From Ceraceosorus guamensis (taxonomy: Eukaryota > Basidiomycota > Exobasidiomycetes > Ceraceosorales > Ceraceosoraceae), in the NCBI RefSeq assembly GCF_003144195.1, contig NW_020290000.1:496001-560000 (forward strand): a DNA stretch of 64,000 nt, given 5' to 3'. Under the pieces are notes generated by a model. That model did not search any database, was not told the origin of the DNA, and saw only the letters and a program-made list of their open reading frames with translations. Position numbers and translations under genes: made by a program. Shown here one piece after another: positions 33,685-45,600 of the stretch. How positions within the stretch are numbered: position 1 is the stretch's first letter; the number at the start of each line of letters is the position of its first letter.

Positions 33685-36357
33685 GAGAGGGATCACGCGG
33701 CGCTCTATTTAGTCACGCAAGCATGAACGCAAAAGCTCAGAGCTCGCCATGTAGTCAAGCAAGTTTGGAAATAGATGAAAAGTCAAGAGTGTTTCGTGCG
33801 AACTATCACTTGCATGAACGTTTGGGCTTGTGCGGTGTGGTCTTCGAGCGAGCAACTCTTGACTCACGATCGTGGCCGCGAGCGAGCATGTCAACTTTCG
33901 TCACCGCTCTCCCGAGTCTGGACGATGCAAAGTTGAGACGATCGATGTCTAGGAGATGGCGGTGCGCCGGACTTGAGACGAAGTGACGATGGAAGTCGTG
34001 AATCGTGACTACGACAACCCCCAACCAACTCTGTGCGACCTGACAGCTCTGTGAAAGGCATTGGCCGAGCGAGTCTCGCAGCGTCCGCCTCTTCTCCATC
34101 GTCAAAAGAACGCTGGCCGAAGCGAGCCTGAATTTTTCACCTCGCTTCTGATGAAACGTGGCGCGCAAGACGTTGGTGATTTTTCTGTTTTTGCTCGATC
34201 GTCGATCTTAATTGCTCGAGCAGGCTCCCCGATCCATACTCGACTGTTGTATGCAGCAGCTCTTGTTTGCCCTTCATGCAGGCACACTCCTGTCGCTTTT
34301 GCTCCGGGCGCGGCCAAGGGTCAGGATTACAATCACGAGCACTTGCTTGCCTTGTTGAATAGCGGAGCATTGTGCGCAGTCGTCAGTGCGTACTATACGT
34401 ACAGTGGCGCGAGTACTACCGCCGTAGACGGGGAGCAGCATCACCGCTCCCGGCTTGCTATAGATATAGCTGCTTTCTTTCCACAGCGAAATGCAAATCG
34501 TCCGCGAAAGCCCACATTTTGATTGTCTGCTGGGGTCTCAATTTCCGCAGTGAAGTTGAGACTGCGCTCGAGACTTGTCTTCGATACATGTATAGCTTCG
34601 GGGCAATCAGCAAAGCTGCGAAAGCCACGAGTGGATGGACGCGGGGAGGAGTAAGAGCATCGCAGCTATAGACTCACGAATCGAATCGAATCGAATCGTC
34701 GACGCGGAAGAGCGACAACCATCAACAGCGCGCGTGCATATGCGCTGCCGTGCAGCAAACCATCATGCTGGCGCGCCACGCAGCCACTCGAGCGGAGCGG
34801 GTCTTATTGCATGACGCTGTTCCAAACCCGCCATGCTGCATGCATGCGCGCCGTCGGGAATCCTGCGAGTGAACGCGGGCACGCGATCATCATCGCAGCT
34901 AGCAATGCAGTGAGGTGTACGCTATTCAATTCCCGAGTCAAGTCTAGACGGGGTGTGGCGCTACTTGCTGTGTATTGCAGCATTCAAATGTTATTATCAT
35001 TCCAACGTTGCTCGGATTCACGATTATTCGATCACGACTGCTGTTCAGTAGTGTTCACGCGCGTGCGAGGTGGTACTGGTACTGTACATGATCGAAAGTC
35101 AGTATAGAAGCGCTCAAGCATGCATGGCTGCCGGGATGCTCGATCACGACTCACGACTGCTGCAGCACTCGGCACAACCGCAGACCTAGCTGCTGAGCTT
35201 GTACTCGACTCGCCCAGCAGCAGACAATTCAGATGAAGAGAGCAGCGATGCGCATGTGACGGATTCAAGATTGCGACAGGAAGTCTGCAGCCTACTCGTG
35301 ACTGTAGCTATAACTTTGTGCAGCGAAGCTCTCTGCCCAGCACGCAGCGGACCGCGACGGCAAAGCTGGAGATATTCGCGTGGTCGCTCATCACCACTCA
35401 CCATTTTATTTCACATTCAGCCCACACCCGCGACTCAATTCAGCAAGCAGGCTTGCCTGCTGATGCACAGCTATAGCCATGCAATATTCTTGAATTCATT
35501 GCTCCTTCATTTTGATGGCCCTGCTGCCGCTGCTGCTGCTTGACTGACGCCACGGTCGCATATCATCATGCATGAGGATTTGTGCGGCCTCGCTGCCCTC
35601 CAGCTGCTGCTCACTCGATCGTGACTGGTGAGGCGCGTCTTGTGCAGTCCGTGATTCAAATTGGAGCTTCTTTGGTTGCAGCAGCCAGAAGAGCCGTGAG
35701 TTATTCTTGGATGCAGACCAGCTCCTCGCCAACTCGCTCACCATGTGGTCGATGTGACAGAGCTCTTCGCTGTGCTTGCAATTCGAAGCACGATCGTGTA
35801 TGTATATCACCCACACACTGCTGCCGCCTTACCACGATCATTATCCCGCTCGATCACCGGACCGCTCATAGGTGCGGCCTCATCGCCATTGCCTGCAAGT
35901 TCCGAGGCTCATCACGCGACCTAGCCGCTCATCTCACGCACGACTGACTGGGACTCTCTGACTTTGAAGGCTTGCGCGCGGCTCTAAGGGGCGCGAATTA
36001 GCAGCGGGCGCTGGCTGCACAGCACGTTCAGCAGGCCCTTCTGCACCGACCAACGGACGCTTCAAGTACTGCCTGCCTGCACCGGCCACTACATCCCAAT
36101 CACGAATCTTGGTCGCGCACCGACAGCCTAGATTGCTGGCGTCCGGCACACTTTCTCCTGCTCATGAGCCCCGAGCACAGCGTTACGGCATCAGGTTCGG
36201 GACTTTCGAGCAAGCTCGAACGAGGGCCTGTGACAAAAACACAGCTCCAGCACTGCTGCCTCGATCGCGAGCACGGAACCTTGCCAACGCCCGGCTCGTG
36301 TCAACTCACTGAATCAGACTCGATCTCAAAGTCAGCGAGCTGGGCCAGCGAGGCGCG
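33685..36357. other. Long gene-free region
   Basis: About 2.7 kb between the Ca2+ pump stop and the glycosyltransferase start carries no frame I can support. It is rich in TCACGA/TCGTGA words (for example 33998-34012, 35142-35160, 36099-36109), a (CGAAT)4 run at 34678-34697, and scattered CTG/CAG triplets. The last few hundred bases must hold the promoter of the downstream gene. Confidence 0.5.
34678..34697 (+). repeat. (CGAAT)4 tandem repeat
   Basis: Four copies of the pentamer CGAAT lie in tandem directly after a CTCACGAATC word, in the long intergenic region. Confidence 0.75.
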
Positions 36358-39300
36358 ATGAGCGACCTACCAGGGAGTGCGACTCCGCCGCAAGCAGCGT
36401 CTGTATCATCATCGACCAGCGCTGCTGGCAACGCCAACAACCTCGCCCCGAGCGCGCATCCCAGCATAGCGAGGCATCTTTCTCACGCGCCCCAACACGC
36501 CTCCCCGCTTCGGTCAGCATTTCAGCCCTCGCCCTCACCGCCCTCTTCGACGGGCTCTCCGGCTACGAGCAGCTTGACACTAGATGTGAACACGCAGCGC
36601 ACACCCATGTCTCGCGCTCCGTCCTACGAGCCGGCCAAGTCCACCAGCTCCACTCTGGCTCCGGGACCGGCACCTAGACGACTTAGCGAGCCGCAGCATC
36701 AGCCGGTGCAGATGACACCGCGTCCCGAACAGTATTGGCTCGGAGCTGGCGAAGCGGAAAGTTCTTCTCGCGGCGGTCTTGTTGGCAGGAGCAGTCCTCC
36801 CATAGCAGCAAGCCATGGCGATGGTTACGCCATCAGAAGGGCACCGAGTAGGACGGGCTCAGCGCAAGGCATGCATTCGCAAAGCATTGCGATCGGCGAT
36901 GTTGGGCGCCCACAGGACGGTGTCGGTACTTGCGCAAGCGGCGCATCCACAGTCGGGGGCTATGCTTCCTCCGTAGAAGATCATTACTCTGTGCCACCTT
37001 CTCGCTTGATTTCAAGGACTCCGACGCCAGTGCTCAGCGGTCTAGCTACCTCCACAATGTCGGAGGATAGCGACGAAGGCTTCAGCTCAGACTCGCGTGA
37101 TAGCGCGTGGAGGGGACAGAACAGGCGAGGACTTGGATCCTTCTTTGGGTGGAGCGCTGCGTTGGCAGGTGCAAAGAGCGGCTATCAGGCTGTATCTGCC
37201 AATCCTGGAATCGCACCGGACACTCGAGTGACCATCGCCGGGGGAAAGGGCGACAAGTGGGACACCAGCCCGCCGTTGACCCCCTTGATGGAAGCAGAGA
37301 TGGGTAGACGAGGCAGCGTTGCGAACGCCGTCGCCGGAGATGATGGGCAACAAAAGTGGTCCAAGCTGCGTATGCAAGACTTTACGGATGCTGGCTCCGG
37401 CAGGAGATCTGGACTGCCGCGCGCGCGAGCACCTCATTCGCGAAGGAGAAGGAATCGGCATGCAGGTGTTCCCAATCCTCTCAAAGTCATTCCAACGCTG
37501 CTCGGCAGAACGTTCAGGACGTTCTTCGGCCCGATCCATCCCTTCACAATTATGATTGCGCTCTTGCTCATTGCAGCATTCGTGACAAGTGTCACGATGC
37601 TCATCATCTACATCCTCAACCCGGACAAGGAACCGCTGCCTTGGAGAAGCTACTGTGCGTCGCAGATGGCTTTTCCCCACGCGTATGCCGATGCCCTCGC
37701 ACCCGTGGACGTCATCGTCGGTGTGATGACGGTAGACTCCAAATTCGAGAGGCGAAGCATGATTCGGTCGACGTACGCCGCTCATACGCTGCCCCTCACT
37801 CCTGATGGTCGGCCTGCGGCCAACGTGCAGGTCAAGTTCATCCTGGGCAAAGTGCGCAAAGCGTACGCTAGACGAGTCGCGTTGGAGATGGAGGCGCACA
37901 ATGATATTGTTGTCTTGGACATGGACGAGAATATGAGCGCGAAAAAGACGCTTACTTTTCTGAAGTGGGCGGCGGAAAATGCCACGATGCCCTTCTTGAG
38001 GCCGACTGCACCCCGCTCGCTTGTTGATGCGGCAACAGGTGACTCGTCAGAGCATACAGTTGCGCAGTCCGATCAGGATCGCCAAAGTACTTCCGAGGTC
38101 GCATGGAAGAAGGTCGATTACGTCGTCAAAGCAGACGACGATGCCTTTATCGTGCTGTCAGAATTGGAACGTCATTTGCGAGTATCTCCTCGCAGACTGA
38201 CGTACTGGGGCTGTGAGTATTCGAAGCGCATGGAATCCTGGAACGCGGGGACTTTGATCTAATTGCTGTTTTCATTTCCGTTAGATCTCGTCAAAGAATG
38301 GTTCATGGCTGGAGAAGCATACGCACTTTCGATGGATCTGGTCGAATGGCTCGCATCCACGCCGGAGGTCGAGAGAACAGCAAAAGGCAAGGAGGATACC
38401 CGCACACCACAGTGGATCGCGATGCATCCCAACCGAAGCAGCATCAACTGGGTGTCTGAGCATTGTTACATCTACGACCACCCGAAGGCAAACACGCCGT
38501 ATTCGCATGGCTTCTTGTTCCCCGACTATGTCGAACGCATCAAGACCGAAGCCAGAAAAGGATTGAGCGAGCAAGAAATCGCTTGGAGAGGTGGCGAGAG
38601 GAAGAGCCACTATTATAGCACTGTCAACAAGTGGCACCGCAAATACTATCCGCCCAGAAATGATCTGACGGTGGAAGAGGAGGTAGAGGCTCTGGTCGAA
38701 GGTGGCGGGAGATGGGCTGGCACCTGGATCAGAGGAGGAGCTGTCGAAGGCGGCGATGCAGATGACGAGAGTTGGCAGCCTTGGGCGGAGCTCGTCTATG
38801 AGAGCGATGATGCTCGGCTGCGATTGCCCAACGATCACAGAAAGGGCGGACAGGGCATGCTCGCATCAGACGTTGATGTTGACGCGCTCACAGGCCTTCC
38901 AATTCTTGGTCCTCTCGTCAGTCTGAACGGCACAGCCGGGGCGGTGTCTACCAAGAGCTCGGACACTACACCTCAATGGGGCAGCGGCCGTGGCAAGCGG
39001 CGGACTTCAGAAGATAGTCTGCGCAGGAGCGATCACGCGCCTATGCACTCTCCCTTGCAGGTGGAAGCCTTGCCAGCATATATTCCGATGGATCCGAGAA
39101 GTAGAGACGATGCGCAGTGGCGTCACCTGCCCCGACCAACACACCGTGAAGGTGGCGGTGCTGCAGCTCGCCTTCGAGCTAAACGATATCTGGGCCGACC
39201 GCACGGGGGTACAGTGATCGTGCACTACCTCAAGAAGAGCGAGTATTGGCTGGAGACCGCCATGGCTTTCTTGGGTCGCGAAGCAATGTGGCAAGGCACG

Positions 39301-39540
39301 TTTGGAGGCGGACCTTCGCGCGAATACAGGATGTGGGGTAGCCCACTGGTCAGACATGACGGATACATCAGCGAGGGAAGATCTCAGCCTAGACCTGATG
39401 CGGGTGTACGGGTAGCTGCGGGCGATGAGCCATGGTCGGCAGGATCGACACAGGCTTCCAAGAGCACGAATGCTGCGGAAAGCTCGTCAGAGGCGCATCA
39501 CACCAGAGAGGAGAGTAGTATCTCACCGACTACCTTGTAG
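36358..39540 (+). CDS. GT31-type (galactosyltransferase-like) type II membrane glycosyltransferase
   Basis: Exons are 36358-38212 and 38285-39540, giving 1036 residues. Residues 1 to about 394 are a Ser/Pro-rich, disordered tail ending in a basic patch (RAPHSRRRRNRH). A single membrane anchor follows at about 395-421 (FTIMIALLLIAAFVTSVTML), so the catalytic part should face the Golgi lumen. The GT31 core shows VDVIVGVMTVDSKFERRSMIRSTY, then VDYVVKADDDAFIVLSELE with the metal-binding DDD at about 593-595, then the exon junction giving YWGCY?L-type spacing (TYWGYLVKEWFMAGEAYALS), and SEHCYIYDHPKA as the later acidic/His region. Family enzymes add beta-1,3-linked sugars to glycans; donor and acceptor are unknown. 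The cytosolic tail is far longer than the usual few dozen residues. Confidence 0.85.
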
Positions 39541-40277
39541 CCCCACATTGTGCTCAATCGGCGGTGGCCGGCCGCCCATCATCTCAAATGGATCGGACGG
39601 AGACTTCCCAGCCACAATAGCTAGACGTCCTACCCGGCCCCAGCTGCTCCAAAATGAGCTCCGCGACGTTGTGATTGCGAGAGTCGCCACCAAACGGAGG
39701 GTTTTGGGAGCCCACAGATCTCGATCCTTGCCATCTATCCCATTTTCCCCCTTCCCTTTCATCCTTGCTTGCTTGATGGACAATACGCAGTGAATGCGCT
39801 TTTAATGTTAATGACGGTCGCCATATACTGCTCTCGTGCGGCTTTTTAGGCAGTGAAGGTTGCTTGAAAGCCATCTGCCTAGCGTGGTCTCGCTTGAACA
39901 TGACAAATTTCGATCTGTCGCTTGATGAGATCAGAGATGCATGCGAGAGGCAGAATGGAAAGGCTCACGACTCGTGCGGTTTGATAAGCACGGGTGCACG
40001 CTGTTGCGCTTGCAGTCGCAGGCTTCAACACCGTGACTGCAAAACGACGCGCGTGCTTTGCAAGTCGCGAGTGGAGTCGCGGGAAGGATGAGAAATTTGA
40101 GATTTGCATGTTTTGAGAAGACGCACGTCTGCATGCGCCCGAGATCTGTACCGAGTGCCATGCTCTTGTTTGCCAACCCCCCCTCCTACTCTGCCCTTCA
40201 GCATCCCAACGCCAGCTCAGCAAACCAATTTGCTCTGGCTCTCACACCTCTGGGCTGCGAACTACACCAACCTTACG
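39541..40277. other. Intergenic region upstream of RRP4
   Basis: About 740 bp hold the 3' flank of the glycosyltransferase and the RRP4 promoter. A frame in phase with RRP4 is open back to an upstream codon at 40104, but it is not needed for the exosome fold and I leave it out. Confidence 0.5.
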
Positions 40278-41533
40278 ATGGCTGTGGCAGCGCCATCATC
40301 CAAGTCTGCCTTCACGGTAGTCCGCGCACCTCCTCGTTCGCGCGTCCTTCCGCCTTCTGGCAGCTCTTCCATTGCGGCCAACGGCTCGCACATCCACCTG
40401 TCGGGTCACAGCCACAGCAGTGCCCACGCAAGCTCCAGCAAGGATGCCATGGATGTCGATTACGACGAGGATGAGCAAGCAGCTTTGCGCGGCTACATGG
40501 ACGGGGAAGGAGGTTCGACTGCAGAAAATTTCAAGGTGGCCACGGCTGGAGAGGCTATCGCTTCGGCTTCCTCTCTCATGCGTGGACATGGCGCCTACTT
40601 GTCCAGCGTCGAGGGAGATGAGGGCTCAGCTGCTTCGATCGTCTCGAGCTTGTGCGGAACGGTGACGAGGACGAACAGGCTGATCAGCGTCAGCCCGGTC
40701 AGATGTCGATACGCGCCGGAAGTGGGCGATCTGGTCGTGGGACGCATCACCGAGGTATCGGCAGGTCAGAGGAGGTGGAAAGTCGACATTGCAAGTAGGC
40801 AAGATGCTGTGCTCTCCCTCTCCTCTGTCAACTTGCCTGGAGGCGTACAAAGACGAAAATTGGAGTCAGACGAGCTGCAAATGCGAGTCTTTTTCCAGGA
40901 AAAGGATCTGCTGGTTGCGGAGGTGCAGACGGCTTTTCAGGATGGAGCGGTAGCTCTGCACACTCGAAGCCTGCGTTACGGCAAACTTCGGAATGGGCAA
41001 TTGGCGATCGTGCAGCCTGTCCTTATACGTCGCCTGAAGAGTCACTTCGTTCATCTCAAGAGGGACGACTCGGTCGATCTGGATCTTACGATTGGACTGA
41101 ACGGATTCATCTGGGTGTCTAAGCATTCGGACTATGATGCCACCAAAGCTGAGCAAGAGCAGGGATCTGCCAGCATGAGTACAGGCCTGGCTGGAAGCGG
41201 CGTAGGAAGGGACATTGACGGCGTGTACAGCGACGTCAATGAGGTGAGCAGGTCAAAGGCGCTTTCACCACACTTAGCACGCGCCACTATTACTTGCTGA
41301 CAGCGCGATGGCCGTGGTCTATACAGAGCATTCCACCTCACACCATGCAGGCGATCTCGAGGATGTGCTACATTCTGGCGTTGCTGTCAAATGCGCACAT
41401 ACCCATCTCCGATGCCAGCGTCGGTAGAGCATTCGACGTCAGCGTGGAACTCGCTCCCGTGCAGGGAGGTGGCTTGACGGAACTCATATGTGCTCAGATC
41501 AGGCAGGAAGCTCTGAAGGCCATTGCTAGGTAG
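40278..41533 (+). CDS. RRP4: Exosome cap subunit Rrp4
   Basis: Rrp4 is one of three S1/KH cap proteins of the RNA exosome, guiding RNA into the core for processing of 5.8S rRNA and decay. Exons are 40278-41243 and 41327-41533, giving 390 residues. The N-terminal region contains GHGAYLSS and SLCGTVTRTNRLISVSP. The S1 domain follows as GDLVVGRITEVSAGQRRWKVDI with LSLSSVNLPGG. The KH-like part includes LRYGKLRNGQLAIVQP and IGLNGFIWVSKHSDYD, and the second exon gives the C-terminal helices ISRMCYILALLSNAHIPISD. Acidic and Ser-rich insertions make it longer than yeast Rrp4. Start at 40278 is chosen because it is the first ATG that avoids a non-conserved leader. Confidence 0.92.
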
Positions 41534-42683
41534 GTCTGCAAGGTGCAATGCCAATCTTTGTCCATTCGTGTTGGGACTCTTGGCTTTTTTGCAGTAGTGC
41601 GTGTAGTGGAAGGATCGACCAGCATGTACACGCGCTAGAAATGAGGGCTGCTACAAGACTGCTTTCACTGCGGCTTGAGCCTCGAGGGAACCAAGACCTC
41701 CCGGTAATCCGCTCATCATCCCACCCCGTCACGTGCGCGCAGTGCTCAGCCCTTAGTCATTCACATTCTTGATTGAGCTTGCTTGTTGAAAGTGCCACCT
41801 CAGGCAGTGAAAAGAAGAGTCGAATGATGACGATGAGAATGGTCGTCCGCTGCACTCACTAGCAAGCAGCGCGATGACATGACGCGTCGGGCGGTCGAGC
41901 ATCCGACGTGCGCAGCTTTCTGCCATCTGCGAAGCGCGCGCCCGCGCACTTGGCTCTCAACTTCCACAACGGACGAGTTGTGCCCCGTCGCCATTGTCCA
42001 AGCTCGCAGCTGCGTTCAAGCCGCACCTCCTCTTTCAGGCCCGCGAATGACCTACTCTCACTAGCATCGTGACTGCGTTGGCGCTGATGTATGACACATG
42101 CACAGTAGGCCGCTCGACGTGCACCGGCACGCCACCGTCGGCCAGCCGCGCTACTGTACCACGCAGGATTAGCAATCTCACAGCAAGAATGCTTTGCTAG
42201 CGATGAAGGTGCGCTGGTGCACCATCGACCGAGCATCCGCAGCAGAGCTGGACTGTCAGTCAACTGTACCACAGGTAGTGCGGCCTGCCTCAACGCATGC
42301 TGCGTCTTGTTCTCGCAGCTCCGAGTCAGGAGTGTGAGGCAGAAGGGCTTCAGCAGATAGATGTTGTCGAGACAGACTGTCCAAAGATGCACAAAACGCC
42401 GATGACTGCTGTATCCGAGCCTCAGAAGCGGATTCGCAGAAGCGGTTCACTGACCTTACTCACTTCCAGTCTCTGCCTCCACCACTCCTCCGTCAGCCGG
42501 CTCGAGAATCACTTGCTCTTCATCTCCTCCCGCAGTACCTCTTCTCACAACCCCTTACCATCTCATCTAAGCGTTCTGCACGCTCGCGACAGGCCAAACC
42601 ATCATTTTCAACAGCGAAAGAGCGTTCATCAGCCCTCCAAAGATACGAGATACGCGCTGCTGCTGCCGCTCGATCCGCACAGC
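41534..42683. other. Intergenic region upstream of the arrestin-domain gene
   Basis: About 1.15 kb. The frame of the downstream gene stays open back to an ATG at 42297, which would add 129 residues of no recognisable type; I treat this as 5' untranslated sequence. No other feature stands out. Confidence 0.45.
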
Positions 42684-45600
42684 ATGTCGGGCCTCGGCAT
42701 CTCTTTTGATGCACCTGTGATGGCACAGAGGTCGCACCAACAGCATCACCGTGCCCCGACGCGACCTCAATCTTCGTACGCTTCTCTCTCATCGGCAGCA
42801 AGCAGCAGCGGCAGCGATGCGGGCATACCTCGTCGTCCGGCCAGCAGCGTGGATCGTCGCGTACGCATCGCCAGTGGTCTTCCCAACATCATGGGTGCTA
42901 CCCCACAATCCAGCCAGGCAAGTCCAGACTCTGCTCTCGACTCCGCAAGCTCAATCTCGGTATCCAGCACTCGCAGCAGCGGCTATGGCTCCGCTCGTGG
43001 TGGTGGGCGCACCGAGAGGCTGAGTGCCGCCGTCGCGAAGCTTAATGCAGAGCAGGATCAAGATGACGATATCTTGACACCAGCATCCTCATACACCTCT
43101 TCGGCACAAGGCGGTGCAAGCGAGGCAAGCTCAGCCAGATGTAGCGCCGCTAGTCGAGCCCAAACCATCCGCAAGCAAGCCAGTCAACCAATACTCAGTC
43201 GCAGCAGCACCATACGCTTTCCGCAAACGATGCAGCTGAACGCTCAAACTCAAGCGATGGGTCGCAGTCGCTCGCAGATATCTTTGAACTCAGCGTACTC
43301 TGGCGGAGCTGCACAGCTGGGACGCACCACGGAGATCGGTCGTGGCAGCCAACGCGGACCACGAGTGCGTGCTCGAACTTTAGACTCGGCCAAGGGCGCA
43401 AAGGAACCGCGCATGGTCCCTGACGGCTTTGGTGGATGGGCGCCAGCCGATCAGGCCGGCGATCAAATGAACAAAGCGAGCGCTGAAAGACCAGAGGCGA
43501 ACGAGGTCCCCGCTTTTGACGGCCCAGCTCTACGCGCTGATACGGCCCCGCAGCAGCCCGCATTGATGATATCGGACAACCTTGGCACCCAGAATGTGCC
43601 GGGTGCTTTGCCGCGCGGGCCTCCGCAGCGTCCTGAGGGTCATCAGAGACGACCCGCGACTGCTCAGGCCAGATTTCGTGTCGGAAGCTTCTACGGCGTG
43701 AATGGCGAGGTGACCGCTTCGCTTGACTCTGAAGGCAGGCTTGCTCGGCCAAGCCCACCAGCATCGGAGACTCAACAAAGCTCGATACACAGCCACAGAC
43801 GTAGTCAGAGCAGCGGTCCTCGTGCCCAACACATGTTCTCGCCGCCTGGCTCCACGTCGAAAGAAGCCAGCAACCTTCATGGAGCTGAGAACGTTGTGCG
43901 CATGCGAAGCCTGCGTGGCTTCAACGGTCTTGAGGGTGCGGAGCGAGGTCAGTCCATGGTCAGTTTGGATTCACTTCATTCCAGCTATCAAATGGGCGAG
44001 CACATCGTTCCCGGTCGGGTGAAGAGCTCCGATCAAGAGAGTATACTTAGCTCCGCTAGACCGTCTGAGAGCGATGAATTCTCCGGCTGCGCTTCGGGCA
44101 CAGAAGTCGGTCCTGGTGACAGCATCAGCAACGTCGGCGGAAAGTCTGTCGCTGGCGGGACACCGCAGGGTTCCCGTGCCGCCCAACAACGCAAAAGAGT
44201 CGCGACTGCTAGCGCTGCATCGTCGCGTCCTCGAAGCCAAAGCATGTCGGCAGCTGCTAGCAATGTCTCTGGGCTGGAGCGACATCCCACACTGCTGAGC
44301 CAGGCAGGCAACACGGCCCGACGCTCGCGGGACTTGAGCCGCCTTCTGGACCCGGCCGCCACCAAAGCTGGCAAGCCTGTACCTACCTCAGCCATTTCGC
44401 TGGGCTCTTCGGTTGGAAGCGCTGCGGCCTCTTCTGAGGTATCCAGCAACCCCTCTGATCGACTCAGCGATGTGCAAGCCGCTGCGCTAGCACCTGCAGT
44501 CCTCGAGCAGGGTCGCTCTGGAAAAGCTCGCGTGGATGTGGACGTCGTGCTCGAGAGCGACTTGATCGTCGAGGGTGGTATGCTGCGCGGAAGACTAGAA
44601 ATCAAGCTGCGCAAACCGACAGACAAGAAGGCAGCAGCGCTAATGCTTGCGCAGCCGAAAATCCGCATCGTTGGCTTTGAAGAGCTGCTCAATGACGATA
44701 CCCGCCACATCTTCTACCATCACGCCACCGCCATCGACGGTGATCGATCTGACGGCGGTCCTTCGGAGCCGTACGTGCTGCACGGCAGCCCCGACCTGTG
44801 CTCTCCACAAGCTGAAGGCAGAGCTGCGCTCCCATGTTTCGCATCTGCACCTGACTCAGAAGGCTACTATATCGGTGCAGAAGGCAACCACTCCATTCCG
44901 TTCACGCTCGAGATGCCAGTCGGAAAGGGCGCAAAAGGTGCTTTCCGTGGCAAGCACGCCGTTGTTCGCTACATCGTAATTGGGTGAGTGGCTCGGTGAG
45001 GACAGACATAGAGCATTGATTCTGACCCTTCGACTTTCGACCCTGCCTCGACAGCTCCGTCAAACTCAAGGATGCTGATGGTTCCAACAGGTCCATTGCT
45101 CACTTCTACCGCCACGTCGAGTTGTTCCCCTACTTGAACCCTGCCGTGGTGCTCTCGTCTGCGTCCAAGCCAGTGCAGGCGCATGCCAGCAAGAGTCTCT
45201 TCCTAGGCGGCTCTGGAAAGGTACACCTCACTGCTAGCTTGCACCGCTCCACCTGGGTAGCTGGTCAACGTGTCTACGTCAACATCAATATCAACAACGA
45301 CACGAGCAAGAGAGTGAGTAAGCTCGCAATGGTTAGTAAGAGCAGCGGGCGGCAGACGTATTGACTTCACCCCAACCCTTCAGCTTAAGAGCATCACGCT
45401 AGCTTTGGTCCGCACCGTCGTGCTGTTCCGCCCACGACCTGAGCTCAACCTGGGCAAATCGGCACCGGATGACCCACACGAAGCCTACGTCGATCCGGAT
45501 GCTTGCAACACGTCCACCAGCAGAAAGAAGATTAGCGAAGAAACGCTCGAGATGGGTCAGAAGGGCACAAAGGGTTCCTTCACCGCAAAAGGCTGGTGGA

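Noticed and set aside
37087-37899. 270-codon antisense open frame within the glycosyltransferase gene
   Set aside because: It is a shadow of the GC-rich sense frame: His/Arg-rich, without a domain, start context or splice signals. The same applies to the other long antisense frames over VPS72, the Ca2+ pump, AMD1 and NST1.
42297-42683. In-frame upstream extension of the arrestin-domain gene
   Set aside because: The added 129 residues look like translated leader sequence with no domain or conserved feature, and the ATG at 42684 begins a typical Ser-rich N-terminus.
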